Shown: positions 32,602 through 43,923 of the stretch, piece after piece
Layout: each line of letters begins with the position of its first letter
Position numbering within the stretch: position 1 is the stretch's first letter
Source: Knoxdaviesia capensis
Lineage: Eukaryota; Ascomycota; Sordariomycetes; Microascales; Gondwanamycetaceae
Assembly: GCA_001510575.1 (NCBI GenBank)
Contig: LNGK01000003.1
Coordinates: 1,987,741-2,051,740 of the forward strand
Direction of reading: 5' to 3'
Length of the DNA stretch: 64,000 bases
The notes under the pieces: model-generated
Seen by the model: only the letters and a program-made list of their open reading frames with translations
The model's database searches: none
Told to the model about the DNA's origin: nothing
Translations under genes and position numbers: made by a program

Positions 32602-35600
32602 GATGGCCGGCCGGAAAACGGGCACGAAGGAGAAAAAAGAAGAAGAGGAAAAAAAGGGGAAGAAAGGAAGGGGAAAAGAAAAAAAGGGGAGAAGAGGGAA
32701 GACAAAAATAAATAAGGAAAAAAAAAGGATGACTGATGATTCAGACGAGAGAGCAAGAGCGGCGTTGCTGGTGTTTGGTGGTAAGAGGGAAAGAGCAAGT
32801 ATTGGTTCTACGAAGATGGCTGGCAAAAGATACGAGAGAGAAAACACGTTAGGTGACAAAGTTCCAAATAGGCAGCACAGGAGACGGGAAATGGATTTAC
32901 CTTGAAGACTGACTGACACAAGGAGCAAGAGCCAAAAGCAGTTAACAAGAGGAGGGAAAATGTCTGGTTGACGAGGGGGGGGAAGGAGTGAAGTGGAAAA
33001 TTTTTGACTCAACCGCAGAGCGATGTGGCAGGAGCAACCAAGGTGTGCGAGGAGAGAGGGGAAGGAAGGAACGAAAGGTGAGGGAGGGGGAGGGGGGTGT
33101 GGATTTTCTTTGGAGGAGGGAAGGTGTGGTGGGGGATCTTGCCTCTCCTCGCTCTAGGCTGAGAAAGTGAGAATAGGGAGTGAGTGGGTGGGTTTGGCTT
33201 TTCCAGGGAAAGAGTGCCCCACCAACCAACAGATGGTGGGAAAGAACCGCGAGAAAGATTTTCTTTTCCCTCTCTCTCTCTGTTTCTTCTCCTTTGGCTT
33301 ACCATCCGCTCCTTGTTTCCTCAATCGGCCTGTGGGCCACACACACACACCTTGTTGTACTACGTAAAAACTCTCTTCCCGTCCGTCGGTGGTCGCTTCC
33401 TGCGATGCTGTTGACTGGTCCAGTCGCGACTTCCTTTGTGGGTGGGTTTGCTGTTGACGGTCGTCGCTTCTCTCTCCCGATTTAAGTGGCGGTCGCTCCT
33501 TCCTTTCTGCAGAAGTGCACAAGCAGCGCGCGCCAGCTCTGGGCAGTTCTAGAGGGGTGTTTTTGTGGGTGGGTGTGTGTGTGTGTGCCAGGTAAGGTGT
33601 ACAGTATAGTACACATATGTTTTGTTGGAAGGTGTGACCGAGGAGGGGTAGCTTTTCTCCCCCTGCTGTCTTTCTTCTCCGGGTTACTGCGCCGGTTTTT
33701 TGTGTAAGTACCTGTATACATCCAATGCATCGCACGCTCTGTGCTGCGTTGCGCTGAATTTCTCTCTCTTGCTTGTCTAATTTCTGGTACGGTTGCGTTG
33801 CAGTCGCTGTGCCGCGCAGAGTGAAAGAACCACCGACACACTTCCAGGCCACCAGAGTCAGATCTGGGTAGAGAAACATGCCAGAGTGCGACAAGAACAA
33901 AAAGGGTGAACCAGAAACCTGACAGGAAGGGGCGATCGGCGTTTACCAACTGTCTTTCGATCTCGGGTTTAGCCTCTTGCCCTGTCTCGATGATAGGGCA
34001 CTAAAGTGTAGAGCTGCTCGTAGCTTCCAGTTGTGCCTCTCATCAAACTAGAAAGAAGACTCGTGGCCCTAGACCATCGCGCGACGTTTAGCCGCTTGAA
34101 TTGATACAGACCCAAGCTACACGAGACATAAACTGTAGATAGAAATTGGACAGAGAATACACCGCATCTCGTGGGATATTTTCCATCCTTCTCTCTTACG
34201 CTACCGCATACCGAGAGCCCACTATCAAACTGCCTAATAGTCCGTCCCTCAGGGCTGGTTCAAACTAACTGGGCAAAGCCGGCAATGTCCCGTCGATCCA
34301 GGGACAGACCGCAGGAGGATAAGCCTGCAAATCACTGCCGAGTATGTGCCAAATATCCACCCCCAAAGACCGACCGATTCACGGCATCACTCTCTGACCT
34401 CTTCATTTACCACTGGCTGGCTCTCTAGGGGACAACGCTCCGCGGCCAGGGCCTACAACGCCACACTTCGCAGTCCGGATGCGCGAATATCTCGGTGAAT
34501 ACGGTGCTGGTGGTTAGTAGAGATAGCGCACGCCGGGCCAAACCACTCGGCAAACGCTATCATTGATACACATTCGAAGAGCCTTTCGCGAAGCAGGAAG
34601 TGGCGATGGCATACTGCAACACTTCAAGGGCCGAACAAACTCATTATGACACATCGCCCTTCCAGAAATCGCCAAGTCGAGCTGTATCTACGTCCCACCA
34701 ACACGTACGTGCAGCTGCTATTCTTATACCCCGGCGCCGGTGGTGGTGTTTACCCTGCTTATATTCCCCCGAACCATCCCACCTCCTCCGACTATTTCGG
34801 CTCATGGCGGAAATTCAAACGCCCTCTTGGCGGCCATCATTCGATTAATATGCATAACGAGGACCGGGAGGGCAAAAACATACAGAAAGTTGTGGCCTTG
34901 GACTCAGAAGGCACAGACAGGATAATTGGCGAACACGAACAGGAAAAGACGCTCCTGGGTTTTAGCATAATAGCTGGTTCACGGCTCGTCGGGACACGAT
35001 CCTGGGAGCCAGACCATACCAAACCCCACCCCAGCTATATCGATGTCTCTCTATGGCCGAAACATATGTACAGTACTGTACAGTACTGTACATAGAGTGT
35101 ACCTTCGTGTCCACCGATACGTTGAATAAGTGTCAGCTTCAACACCGGCCAGTCATCGTCACCACACAGGCACAGTGGCCCAGGCATCTGAGACACCAGA
35201 AAGTCGCCTCCCACCGGGGTCCCGGAAGCTCACTGGGCTTGGTGAGGTGAGCTTACTACCCAGTGAATCAACGCTCCGAACCAGTGTTCTAGACCGTTCA
35301 GCGGCGGATAAAACCGTGATGCCATTTTCAAGGCAGATAAGTGGCTTGCTTCTTGACTCTTGCCATGCTTGAATATTCACTATAACATGCTCGACTGTTC
35401 ACTATTCGGTCAAGAGGGTTCCCTGGGGCTCCAGAGATATCTGATAAGGACTGTTCTCTGTGCTCTCCCCCCCCCTTCTCCCCCATACTGTGTGTGCGGT
35501 TTTCCGGCCAATGTTCGTCGCATTTGACCGCAGCGTGGGAGTGATTTAAATTGGGATTATAAATAGTTTGCTTGGTTTGGCACCGAAAGCGTGGGATGGG

Positions 35601-36892
35601 CCAGCTTCTCCTGACACCATTTTCAAAAGTGTTCTCCAAAAAAAAAAAAGAAAGGTCGGTTCCGTACCCCTCCTCCTCCATATGACAATGCCAGGCCGCC
35701 CATCCAACTTTCCTTCTTCAACCACCCTTGGAAGCGACAATAGCGGTGTTCGGTTGATCCGGGCTGTAAATACGACATTGCGTTTGCTTCAGCTGGTTGG
35801 CTGGAATGAGTTCGGGTCTAGCCCAGCCCAGAATTTTGCGAACAAACTTCTCCAATAAAATAAAAAAAGAAGAAGACGCGAGTTAGATCGACGACAAGCA
35901 AAGTGAGAGAGAATTGGGAACAGCCGGACGAGCCCAGAGCAAACAAACAGGGTATACACATGTCTCAGAGAGAGAATCCACGGTGACACGGCCATCCACC
36001 ACCCACTTAACAAAGCTCCCACGGCCCGCCGCGACGGTGTGTGGACACTGGCTTCACTGGCGTTTGCTTTTCCATGTGGGCGAGGAGAAAAAGGACGCCA
36101 ACACTTTTTCTCTTGCAGTCTGTAGCCACTATTGGCATGCTGGCTAAAAAAAAGAAAAGAAAAAAAAGACTGGGGGGTTTTCCCAAAGCCCGATAGGGTG
36201 AACGGGAGAGAGAGTCCACCAGAAGAGCGGTGAAGAGAAAACAAAACGCAGAAAGCAAGCAAAAACGTGCGGCCATATGTGTGGAGTACCTCGGTCGGGA
36301 AGCAAACGCCGTAGGGAGCAGCCAATGCGGTGACATATCTGCGAGGTGTCTCTATCGACAGGAAGCCAGGGGCCCAGTTTTGATCTTTATTTTCCCATGG
36401 CTGCTGAATCGGCGTTATCTGCGTGTTATCTCGGAGGCGGGGGGGGGAGGGGTGATTCAGTGCTGGAGGGGAAATGAGGTGATCGAAACTAACATACATG
36501 ACACTGGGAGGTGGATGGTGTCTGTCCAGCATTATCGTGGTGGATTTGGGTGTTTGGGATCTTCCACGGTGGGGTTGGGACTGCCTCTCCAAAGCAATGG
36601 ATGGGTCCGTGTCTATACAGTCCGGAGCACGAAGGGGCAGCGCCTCAAAAACCAAGACGAAAAGAAGAGGCGTGTGGCGCACTTCCAGAGACATTCTTTC
36701 GGAGGCTGCAGTGCGCTAATGGTGGAATGAATGAGTCTAACACCAGCTAACCACATGTGAAGGTGGGTTAGGTTGAGTTCACAGGCTGATGTCTGCTACT
36801 CGACGATATGTTGCATACATAGGCAGTATATACATGGCAACAGCACACTTTCTCATCTCGGTCATTCTATACAGCAGATTGTCGACCCGTCG
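32602..36892. other. Gene-poor tract upstream of APRT
   Basis: About 4.3 kb with no supportable gene. Contents: APRT promoter and leader (to about 33200), GT run 33571-33586, TGTACAGTA at 33598, a 30-bp perfect palindrome at 35065-35094, poly-A near 35640, and a G run at 36438-36446. Short frames are scattered without domains. Confidence 0.55.
35065..35094. repeat. 30-bp perfect palindrome built from TGTACAGTAC units
   Basis: Every base from 35065 to 35094 pairs with its mirror position. The core is two overlapping copies of TGTACAGTACTGTACA. Confidence 0.95.
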
Positions 36893-37408
36893 TCAGTATT
36901 GAGACTGGTCTGGACGCCGAGGGCAAAACCCCGGGCCACGGAGCTGTCGATATCGGCATTTAAGTGGATATGGGAGGACAAGCTCAACTAGCCGGGGTGG
37001 AGACCGGGCCGGACTGCTCCCGGGCGTAGAACTGGGTACCGAGGGGAACACCGGACACCCATGATTCCCAGGAAGGAAAGGACGGAAGACGGAAGCGGCG
37101 GGGTGGGATCGCTCGGTACCGGTGGAGGACATGGGAGGGAGGGCTTGCTCCGGAGACTTGGGCAGGGATGGTTGGGAGGGACTCCGACGGCGGCCGGGGG
37201 CTGGCTCCCTTGCCATAAGACGAGGTCTGGAAAAGGGGGCACCATTGTTCTGGAATTCGGATGATTTGGAGATACCCTCGAGGAGGGAGCAACATGAAGA
37301 TGGAGATAGCCCCTCAAACGGAACACGCACGGTGGTCCGCGTCGGTGACCGGCCGGAAAGCGAGTTGGCCATCAGAACATATATTTCGGCCTCAGAGCCC
37401 ACTTTCAT
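36893..37408 (-). CDS. Uncertain hypothetical protein, Pro/Ser-rich
   Basis: A 171-codon open frame from ATG 37408-37406 to TGA 36895-36893, no introns. The first 60 residues (with SGRSPTRTTVRVPFEGLSP and LLEGISKSS) have a diverged second copy in the same orientation 0.6 kb upstream (37793-38060), which argues that this strand or its complement once had function. The rest is Pro/Ser/Arg-rich and could be chance. No domain or signal peptide. The + strand is also open across this region, so strand and coding status are uncertain. Confidence 0.25.
   Translation of the reverse strand: MKVGSEAEIYVLMANSLSGRSPTRTTVRVPFEGLSPSSCCSLLEGISKSSEFQNNGAPFSRPRLMAREPAPGRRRSPSQPSLPKSPEQALPPMSSTGTERSHPAASVFRPFLPGNHGCPVFPSVPSSTPGSSPARSPPRLVELVLPYPLKCRYRQLRGPGFCPRRPDQSQY
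37240..37400. repeat. Diverged tandem duplication, copy A
   Basis: Shares with 37845-38020 the ordered blocks TGATTTGGAGAT, GAGGAG, GAAGATG, GCCCCTCAA, GGAAC(A/G)CGCA and GGTGGT(C/T)CGCGTCGGTGAC, with small gaps. Spacing is about 610 bp, same orientation. Confidence 0.8.
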
Positions 37409-38726
37409 ACTGGCCAACCACGCCTGCTCGGAGTCCCTCCGGTTTGTCCCAATTCTGCGGTTCTATGTATTAGTGTATAAGACGATAGCTCCGCCGTTGA
37501 AGCCGCTCTTTGAAAGCGCTCGGAAAGGCAGGAGGCAAGGCGGCGCTCAAGAGAGGCAGGCGCGCTCTTTGGAGGCAGGTGCGGGAGAGCAAGAAAGATG
37601 TCTTGTGTCCCTCCTTTCGTATTTCTTCTTTTCTTTTCTTCTTTTCCTCTTTTTTCCTTTTTTTTCCCTTCCTTTCTTTCTTCTTCACAAATCACAACTC
37701 TGCTCCCCATCAAACTCTCAACCTCACACACACATCACCACCCACGGAAACATCACACCGGCCATCGGCCAGCTTACGCATTCGGTCTCACATCAAACCA
37801 TCCCTAGATTTCCTACCACAAAAGGCGACACTGACAGGGGTACGTTGCTCTGGAATGTGGAAGATTGACTGGATCTACTTGATTTGGAGATTCCTTGAGG
37901 AGCACATGGGACGGAGAAGATGAAAGAAGGGTGGTGCCCCTCAATGGAACGCGCAAAGGTGGTTCGCGTCGGTGACGGGAAAGCCGGGTCGGTCTTGGCA
38001 AATGGAAGATTCGGAGGGCACGAGGAGGAGAAGAGACCGCCAACGAGCCCGGAAGCCGCTCTGGTTCTTCGCTTTCCTGCTCTGTACTGGGAGTGTGGTA
38101 TCTCCCGCGGAATATGGTAGCACTCGGCACTGATTGTTTTACTGGTTCTTCACTGTGATCCTGGTTTTGTGGCGTTTTGTTCTTCTTCTCTCTGGCGCAG
38201 TCGCGCACCCACGGGCTTAGTTTCCTTCATTTTAATGGTGCACGGCTCATCAATGCCCGGGGGTTCCCGGCCAGCAAAAAGCCGACAGCCACAGATGGGA
38301 GCCAAGATCCCCCCCTTCGATGGTTGCACTTTCTCTGGACTGTGGAGCATTAGCGGGTATCGTGAAGAATATCCCAGATCATGGAAGGAGAGACCACTAG
38401 GTGACGAACCGACTGTGCCTGGTCGATCACGGCGTTGCATTCGGTCATCAGATACGGCCAGTTTCGAGTGTATTGGGGAGGGCTGGAAGTCGAAGGGCCT
38501 GCATCGCCGCAAGCCCGCCCCCCCCCCCCGTGTTTCTTTGGTCGCTGATCGCCCACGTTGTGTGCGTGTGTATACGTATGTTCTGAGTATATATATATCC
38601 CGGGCTTCCTCCGGCCAGGACGGTCCTTCTTGCCCGGCTTCTGACTCTGTCTCTGCACCGACAACTCGTCCTCCTCGTCCTGCTCCTCAGACTCACTCTC
38701 ACGCCCGCACCAACTCCACTACAGCC
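37409..38726. other. Upstream region of NLP gene
   Basis: Apart from duplication copy B, no gene is supportable. 37600-37690 is T/C-rich. A TATATATATAT stretch at 38588-38598 lies about 130 bp before the NLP start and is the likely TATA element, followed by a CT-rich leader. Confidence 0.55.
37845..38060. repeat. Diverged tandem duplication, copy B
   Basis: Second copy of the unit at 37240-37400. Read on -, it gives a frame ending at TGA 37795-37793 with SPTRTT, EG and GISKSS residues conserved with copy A but with one-base shifts between blocks. It lies 0.7 kb upstream of the NLP gene. Confidence 0.75.
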
Positions 38727-39619
38727 ATGCATCTCACCGGCCTTGTTCTCTCGCTGCTCGCGTCGGCGGCCACCGTGGCCGCCGTCGAGGTGGCGCCGGA
38801 GCGGGCACACGCGCGCGACACGCTGGTGCGCCGGGCCAGCCAGATCAACCACGATGCCGTGCAGTACATCGCCGAGAGCCTGCCGGCCGACGCGGTGGGC
38901 CGGTCGATGAAGCGGTTCCAGCCCTACATTAACACCGAGGGCGCCGGGTGCTGGCCGTATCCGGCGGTGGATAATGACGGAAACTGGAGGTGGGTGTTTT
39001 TTGTCGTCTTTTTTGTGTCCCTAGATGTCTCACATACACATATACGGCTACATCTATCTACATAACAAGTTTACTGAACCCAAACTAACATATACACTGT
39101 CTTCCTCCTATCTCCAGCGGCGGTCTCGCGCCCGGCGGCTCGCAGGGCAGCGGCTGCACCAACAGCATCGGCCAGGCCTACGTGCGCGGGGCGTGGTACA
39201 ACGGGCGGTACGCGCTGATGTACGCGTGGTACTTCCCGAAGGACCAGTCGGCGATCGGCGGCGGCCACCGGCACGACTGGGAGGCGGCGGTGATCTGGCT
39301 GAACAACCCGGCGGTCGACAACCCGGAGGTGCTGGCGGGGTCGGTGTCGGGCCACGGCAACTTCGACGGCGCCATCCCCGTGCCGGCGTCGGCCTACAAG
39401 GACGGCCACCCGCTGTGCCGCTACTACGTCGACGTGGCCGTGGTCGGCACCCACCGCCTCGGCTGGACCTCCAACGTCGGCGGCCTGCACCCGCTCGTCA
39501 ACTGGGAGAGCCTGGGGGCGGCCGCGCGCTCGTCGCTCGAGAACACCAACTGGGGCAGCGCGAACTTCCCGCTGTCGTACAACTTCGAGTCCAACCTGGC
39601 GAAGGCGTGGCCGTGGTAG
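38727..39619 (+). CDS. Necrosis- and ethylene-inducing peptide 1-like protein (NLP, NPP1 family)
   Basis: Exons 38727-38989 and 39118-39619 (intron 128 nt, GTGGGT donor, TCTCCAG acceptor) give 254 residues. The ATG begins a signal peptide (about 1-19). The NPP1 domain covers about 40-250 and contains the heptapeptide GHRHDWE at residues 137-143, which supplies metal- and membrane-contact residues in active NLPs. The conserved disulfide pair is Cys75 and Cys101, as in type 1 NLPs. NLPs are secreted; cytotoxic members bind plant sphingolipids and disrupt the plasma membrane, while others are non-toxic. An intact motif suggests but does not prove activity. No frameshift or truncation seen. The likely TATA box is at 38588. 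Both flanks are gene-poor. Confidence 0.96.
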
Positions 39620-41333
39620 ATGGACGAGGCGGTGGTGTTGGGGGCTCGGTGATGCTGTATATAAAACATAGCCCACATACCTACGAGTACATCGGTACTT
39701 AAACATTTTGTATGGGAGGATAGCTATGCTTCTACAGAGACTTACAAAAGGAATGCTACATACCACAACTGAAACTGGGTGGGGGCCCGCGAGTGTCCGG
39801 GGCCTTAGTGCTGGTGGAGCTTTGTACTGCACAGTAGAGGCGCCAAAAAAAGGCCCCAACAACACGGCCACGTTCTGGTCTTTGGGCGATAGCAGGCCTG
39901 GCCGTACATTTATTCTCACGCATCCCCACCCACACACATTCACCAGGATTGAGTCACCAACATCGGTACACTGAGAGAGGAAATGCAACTCCAGGCATAC
40001 ATTGCATAAAGGGCAGGAAATTCCAGACTTTGCTCTCCCGCGTCCAGCCGCTCTAGACCGACGTGTTATCATGTTCTGTCTGTGAGGCGGAGAAAGGATT
40101 GGGCCGGGATACGAAGCGAGAGACGTGGGTGGTGGTGGTGGTCTGCTGCCTTTTCTTTTCTGTTCTCCCGTAGAAGAGGGCCGCGGCTGGTGAGGATCAT
40201 CTCATATCTCATAATATCTCACACGGATGAACTCGTATCTCTGTCGGGGTCTCCTCTGTGTGTATGTCCATAGTGTGGTCAGTACATGTACGTTTATCTG
40301 CATGTCTCTCTGTGCCTCCGGCATGTCTCGGCATGGCCTGGGGCGGAGGGCTGGCGTCCCAGCGATTGCAACATTGCCAATGGTGTCTTCCGAAAGAGAG
40401 ACACGCCCAGACGACGCCAACACCATGGCCCAGCGAGTGCAAGTGGCCTGCGGCTTGAGACTATATAGTGTGTACAGTATGTATATGCAGTTCAGAGTGA
40501 GATGACGATGAGACATGGCAGAGAGGGGGGCAGAATTTCCCTGCATCCGGCCCGTTACGGTGTTGTCTTTTCTTGTTTTTTCTCTTTTCGTGGCCAGACG
40601 CACAGCCAGGCCCAGATACAATAGATAGATCAGGGAGATCAGAGACACCCAGAGGGGGGATGAAATAAATTCGACATGAGAATTGCAAGGTGCCCCCCCG
40701 CAGCAGAAGGGGAGACACGCTGGCTGGTATCTCTGCATATAAGGTCGCGGCCCAGACGGACGGCTTGATTGGCTTTTCTTGGTTTTTTTTTTTTTTTTTA
40801 TTTTTTTTTATTTTTTTGGTGTGCTTGTACCACCGCCCAAGCCAGGTCCGGCCTGTCTAGAAGAGAAAAATAAAGAGAAGAAAAAAGAAGAAGAAAAAAA
40901 CCAAAACACAAGGAGAGCGCGTCATGATGGCGTCCGCTGGTGGTTCCAGGAGACGGAAACATTTTTGGTGTTGTTCTCGCGCGAAGGGGGGGGCGTGTGC
41001 GTTGTGTGTGCCGGTCGTGCCTGGATGAACAACCATGCTATGTGGCGTGCTTCAGTGATTCCTCTGTCTTTTTTTTTTCTGTGTGTTTGCTTGCCAGGTT
41101 GGCGGTCTGGAGCTCATCCCTCCTCCAAGTGATCGGACACGGGAAAGGCTCTTGGAGCAGGAAAAAAAGGGAACCCGGTGTTTTCTCTCCCGGACACCCT
41201 CAAAGCGAGATCGGGGGAGGGGAAGGGGACAGTGAAAAGATGTGCTGGTCCGGAGAGCGTGTGCGGCCTCCTCCTCCTCCTCCTCCTCCTCCTTGCTTGA
41301 CCGCTTGTTACGGCGAACTCCTAAGTGGGCGGA

Positions 41334-41367
41334 TGGTGGTGGTGGTGGTGGTGGTGGTGGTGGTGGT
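41334..41367 (+). repeat. (GGT)n microsatellite
   Basis: About eleven GGT units; a CCT run lies 45 bp upstream (41270-41291). Confidence 0.95.
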
Positions 41368-41830
41368 ACCACGGCCAGAACAGCAAACGGGTGGAAGACG
41401 GTGAACAAGCGATCGCGGCTCGACGACCGGGCACCCCCCATTCCCACGTCGGTTGGAGGAACACGGGCGGTGGCCAGCCAGCGCAGGATAGATACGCAAG
41501 AAGCCAAAAGCCTGCATCACGGAATATGTGTGTGGGTGGGTGTTTTATGCATACTGCCCCTCCCTCCAGGCCAGGCTGGGAAAGGGCAACAGATGCAGGA
41601 AGCATGCACGTATGTACCTATATAGACACTCTAGGTGAAGAGGAGGAGAGGAATATCGCTGGAGGTCCGGTCGGTCTGTCGACTTCTCGTGGAGGTATAT
41701 AAGAGAGAGTCGTATATATAGCTGGCCGACTCTATGTACATACATGGCCCAAGTTTCAAAAGGAACCGAAGATGCGGTGTGTAGAAGTCAAAGAAGAGAA
41801 GAGTGTGTGGCAGGCACTTTGGAACCAGAT

Positions 41831-41849
41831 ACACACACACACACACACA
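41831..41849 (+). repeat. (CA)n microsatellite
   Basis: About nine to ten CA units. Confidence 0.9.
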
Positions 41850-43923
41850 TCCCGAAGTGCATGGTTGCTTCTTTTTCTTCCTATTCCCCTTCTTCTTCTG
41901 CCCTCTCTCGCTCGTCGGCGTTGTCGACTTTCCAATCCTGACGGCCTGCAGCGACGTCTCCACCCGGATGTCTGCCGCAGAGCCACAAGTTCTCGGTTGG
42001 CGGGAAGACGAAGGAGGAAGACCAGCAGCGAAATGCGACGGTGTGTTGTGAGGGGTCCGTCGTCTTCGTCTAGTCCTATTTTCTTGCATGCCTCGCGCCT
42101 TTTCTTGTTCTCCGAGCCGGTGTCTACGAGTCGGTGTGAGTGCGTCCGCCCCCTCTGTCTCGATCTGCGGTATACGGCTTATAAAAAAACACCATGTGCA
42201 ACCGAAATAAAGCTGGCTGGGCGGGCAAAAACAGCAGGATCACCAGGTTTCCCCCAGGTCGGTGAAGTCGGGATAAAAGCATCGGCGAGGAGTCAGGCAG
42301 GCCGACGTTGCTCTTCGCGGCCCTCATCCGGCCGGAACTCTTGTGCAGATAATACAGGCGATTCGGTCTCTGCTTCTTTCTTTCTCCCCCCCCTCTAAGT
42401 GACGTAGCCAGGTTGCATCAATAAGCACGGGAGAACAGGAAAAGAAACAGCCACCACACCCTCCGACACAAATGTTTCGAAAGCTTCGAAAGGTTCTTTT
42501 TTTCGTGTGCCTTTTCGTGCCCAACCAGCCCAGCCCAAGTGTGTCCGGGAGAAAAAAAAAAGAAGAGAAAAAGAAATAGAAGAAACAGAAGAAAAAATAA
42601 AGAAGAAGAAAAACTTAGATCGGGCACGGCTACTACACCCACATGTGTCGCTCAAAGATTGTCTGTCTACCATGGGGATTTTCACGAGCTTTGAACCCCT
42701 CTCTCTCGCTCTCTCTCTCTCTCTCTCGGGGGGGTGTATGTACAGTACAGCAACCTAATCGATAAGCCCGAGGCAGACGGACTCCAGCACGACCACCACC
42801 ACCACTACACTATACATGATGCATTCAGAGCTGCCCTGGACAGCAGAGGAGTGCAGTCGTGGGTGGGTTCGAGATATGCCCAACAGAGTGCCTTTTGTGC
42901 TTGGAGGTGGATCCGGAGAGTCTGAACGAACGAAGCGACGAGCTTATCGTGAAGTGTAAGGCTATATATAACAAGTCCAAAATCCCAAAAAAAAAAAAAG
43001 AAATAAAATATAAAAAAAAAAAAAAAAAAAAAAGGAAAGGCAAAGAAAGAAAGAAAAAAAAACCCCCAGCTCTCTCTATCAAGAACACCCCGGAACCCTG
43101 GCTGGCGCCATGCAGCTCTCTGCTCCCCCGATACCGCTCTCCGATAGTTTTAGACTTCCGTTCGGTCAGCGCTGCACGCCTCATCCTCTCACCGCCGCCA
43201 GTTTTACTCTCTATCAACCCGGCCTAGACCAACTTCAAACACAGCACTTTGCTTGTTTATCTCCGGTGTTCGCACCACAGCTGTTCGGAAAAACGTATCA
43301 TGTATTATATCTCATGCATTATTATTGCCCACCGTGCATTTTCAGTTCCTGCACCCACCACGCTCCCCCGGCTTGGCCACCCTGTTAGTATGTACAGTAC
43401 ATGCAAAATATATCGTCCACCTGTCATAAAATATGTATAGGCCCGCCTCCGCTGTTCCGTCTCCGAGCCACACCGCCACCGCCTGAAGGAAAATGAGAAG
43501 AAGAAAAGGGACCGCGCGAAAAGAGAACACTCTATGGTGTATAGAAGACAGAGAGAAATGCATATGTATGAAGAAAGCAAGACGAAAATAGTGACAGAAA
43601 AAAAACGAGCAAACTGAAACCTTGGGGGGTATATATATCTGAACCTCAAAACAAGAAAGCGAGTGGGGGGAATAAAACCAAAAAGAAATGACGCTATCTA
43701 TGCAGAAAAGCAAAATGTCTGGATGAGTATCATGTAACGAGAGAAACGAAACGAAGAATGTAGAAACCGCGCGGGTAGGGGGCGGGAAACTTGGAAGGTT
43801 GAGCTATCCAAGAGAAAATGAGAAGAAGCAAGTATCAAAGACGAAGTCGAAGTGAAAAGCCAAACAACAAAAAGGGGAGAAAATTGACGATCAAGGAGGA
43901 GAGGAAACTCATCATGGAGTCCC

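Larger units (their letters stand above)
39620..43923. other. 4.3-kb gene-poor tract with microsatellites
   Basis: No supportable gene. Contents: T/A homopolymers 40782-40818, CCT run 41270-41291, GGT run 41334-41367, CA run 41831-41849, CT run 42702-42728, poly-A 42987-43034, TGTACAGTA motifs at 40471, 42739 and 43391. Open frames reflect these repeats. Confidence 0.6.

Noticed and set aside
37122..37868. 248-codon + frame over the duplicated region
   Set aside because: Half is a Phe/Leu/Ser run from T/C-rich DNA and the rest covers the diverged repeat; coding status is unresolved, so it is reported only as part of the duplication finding.
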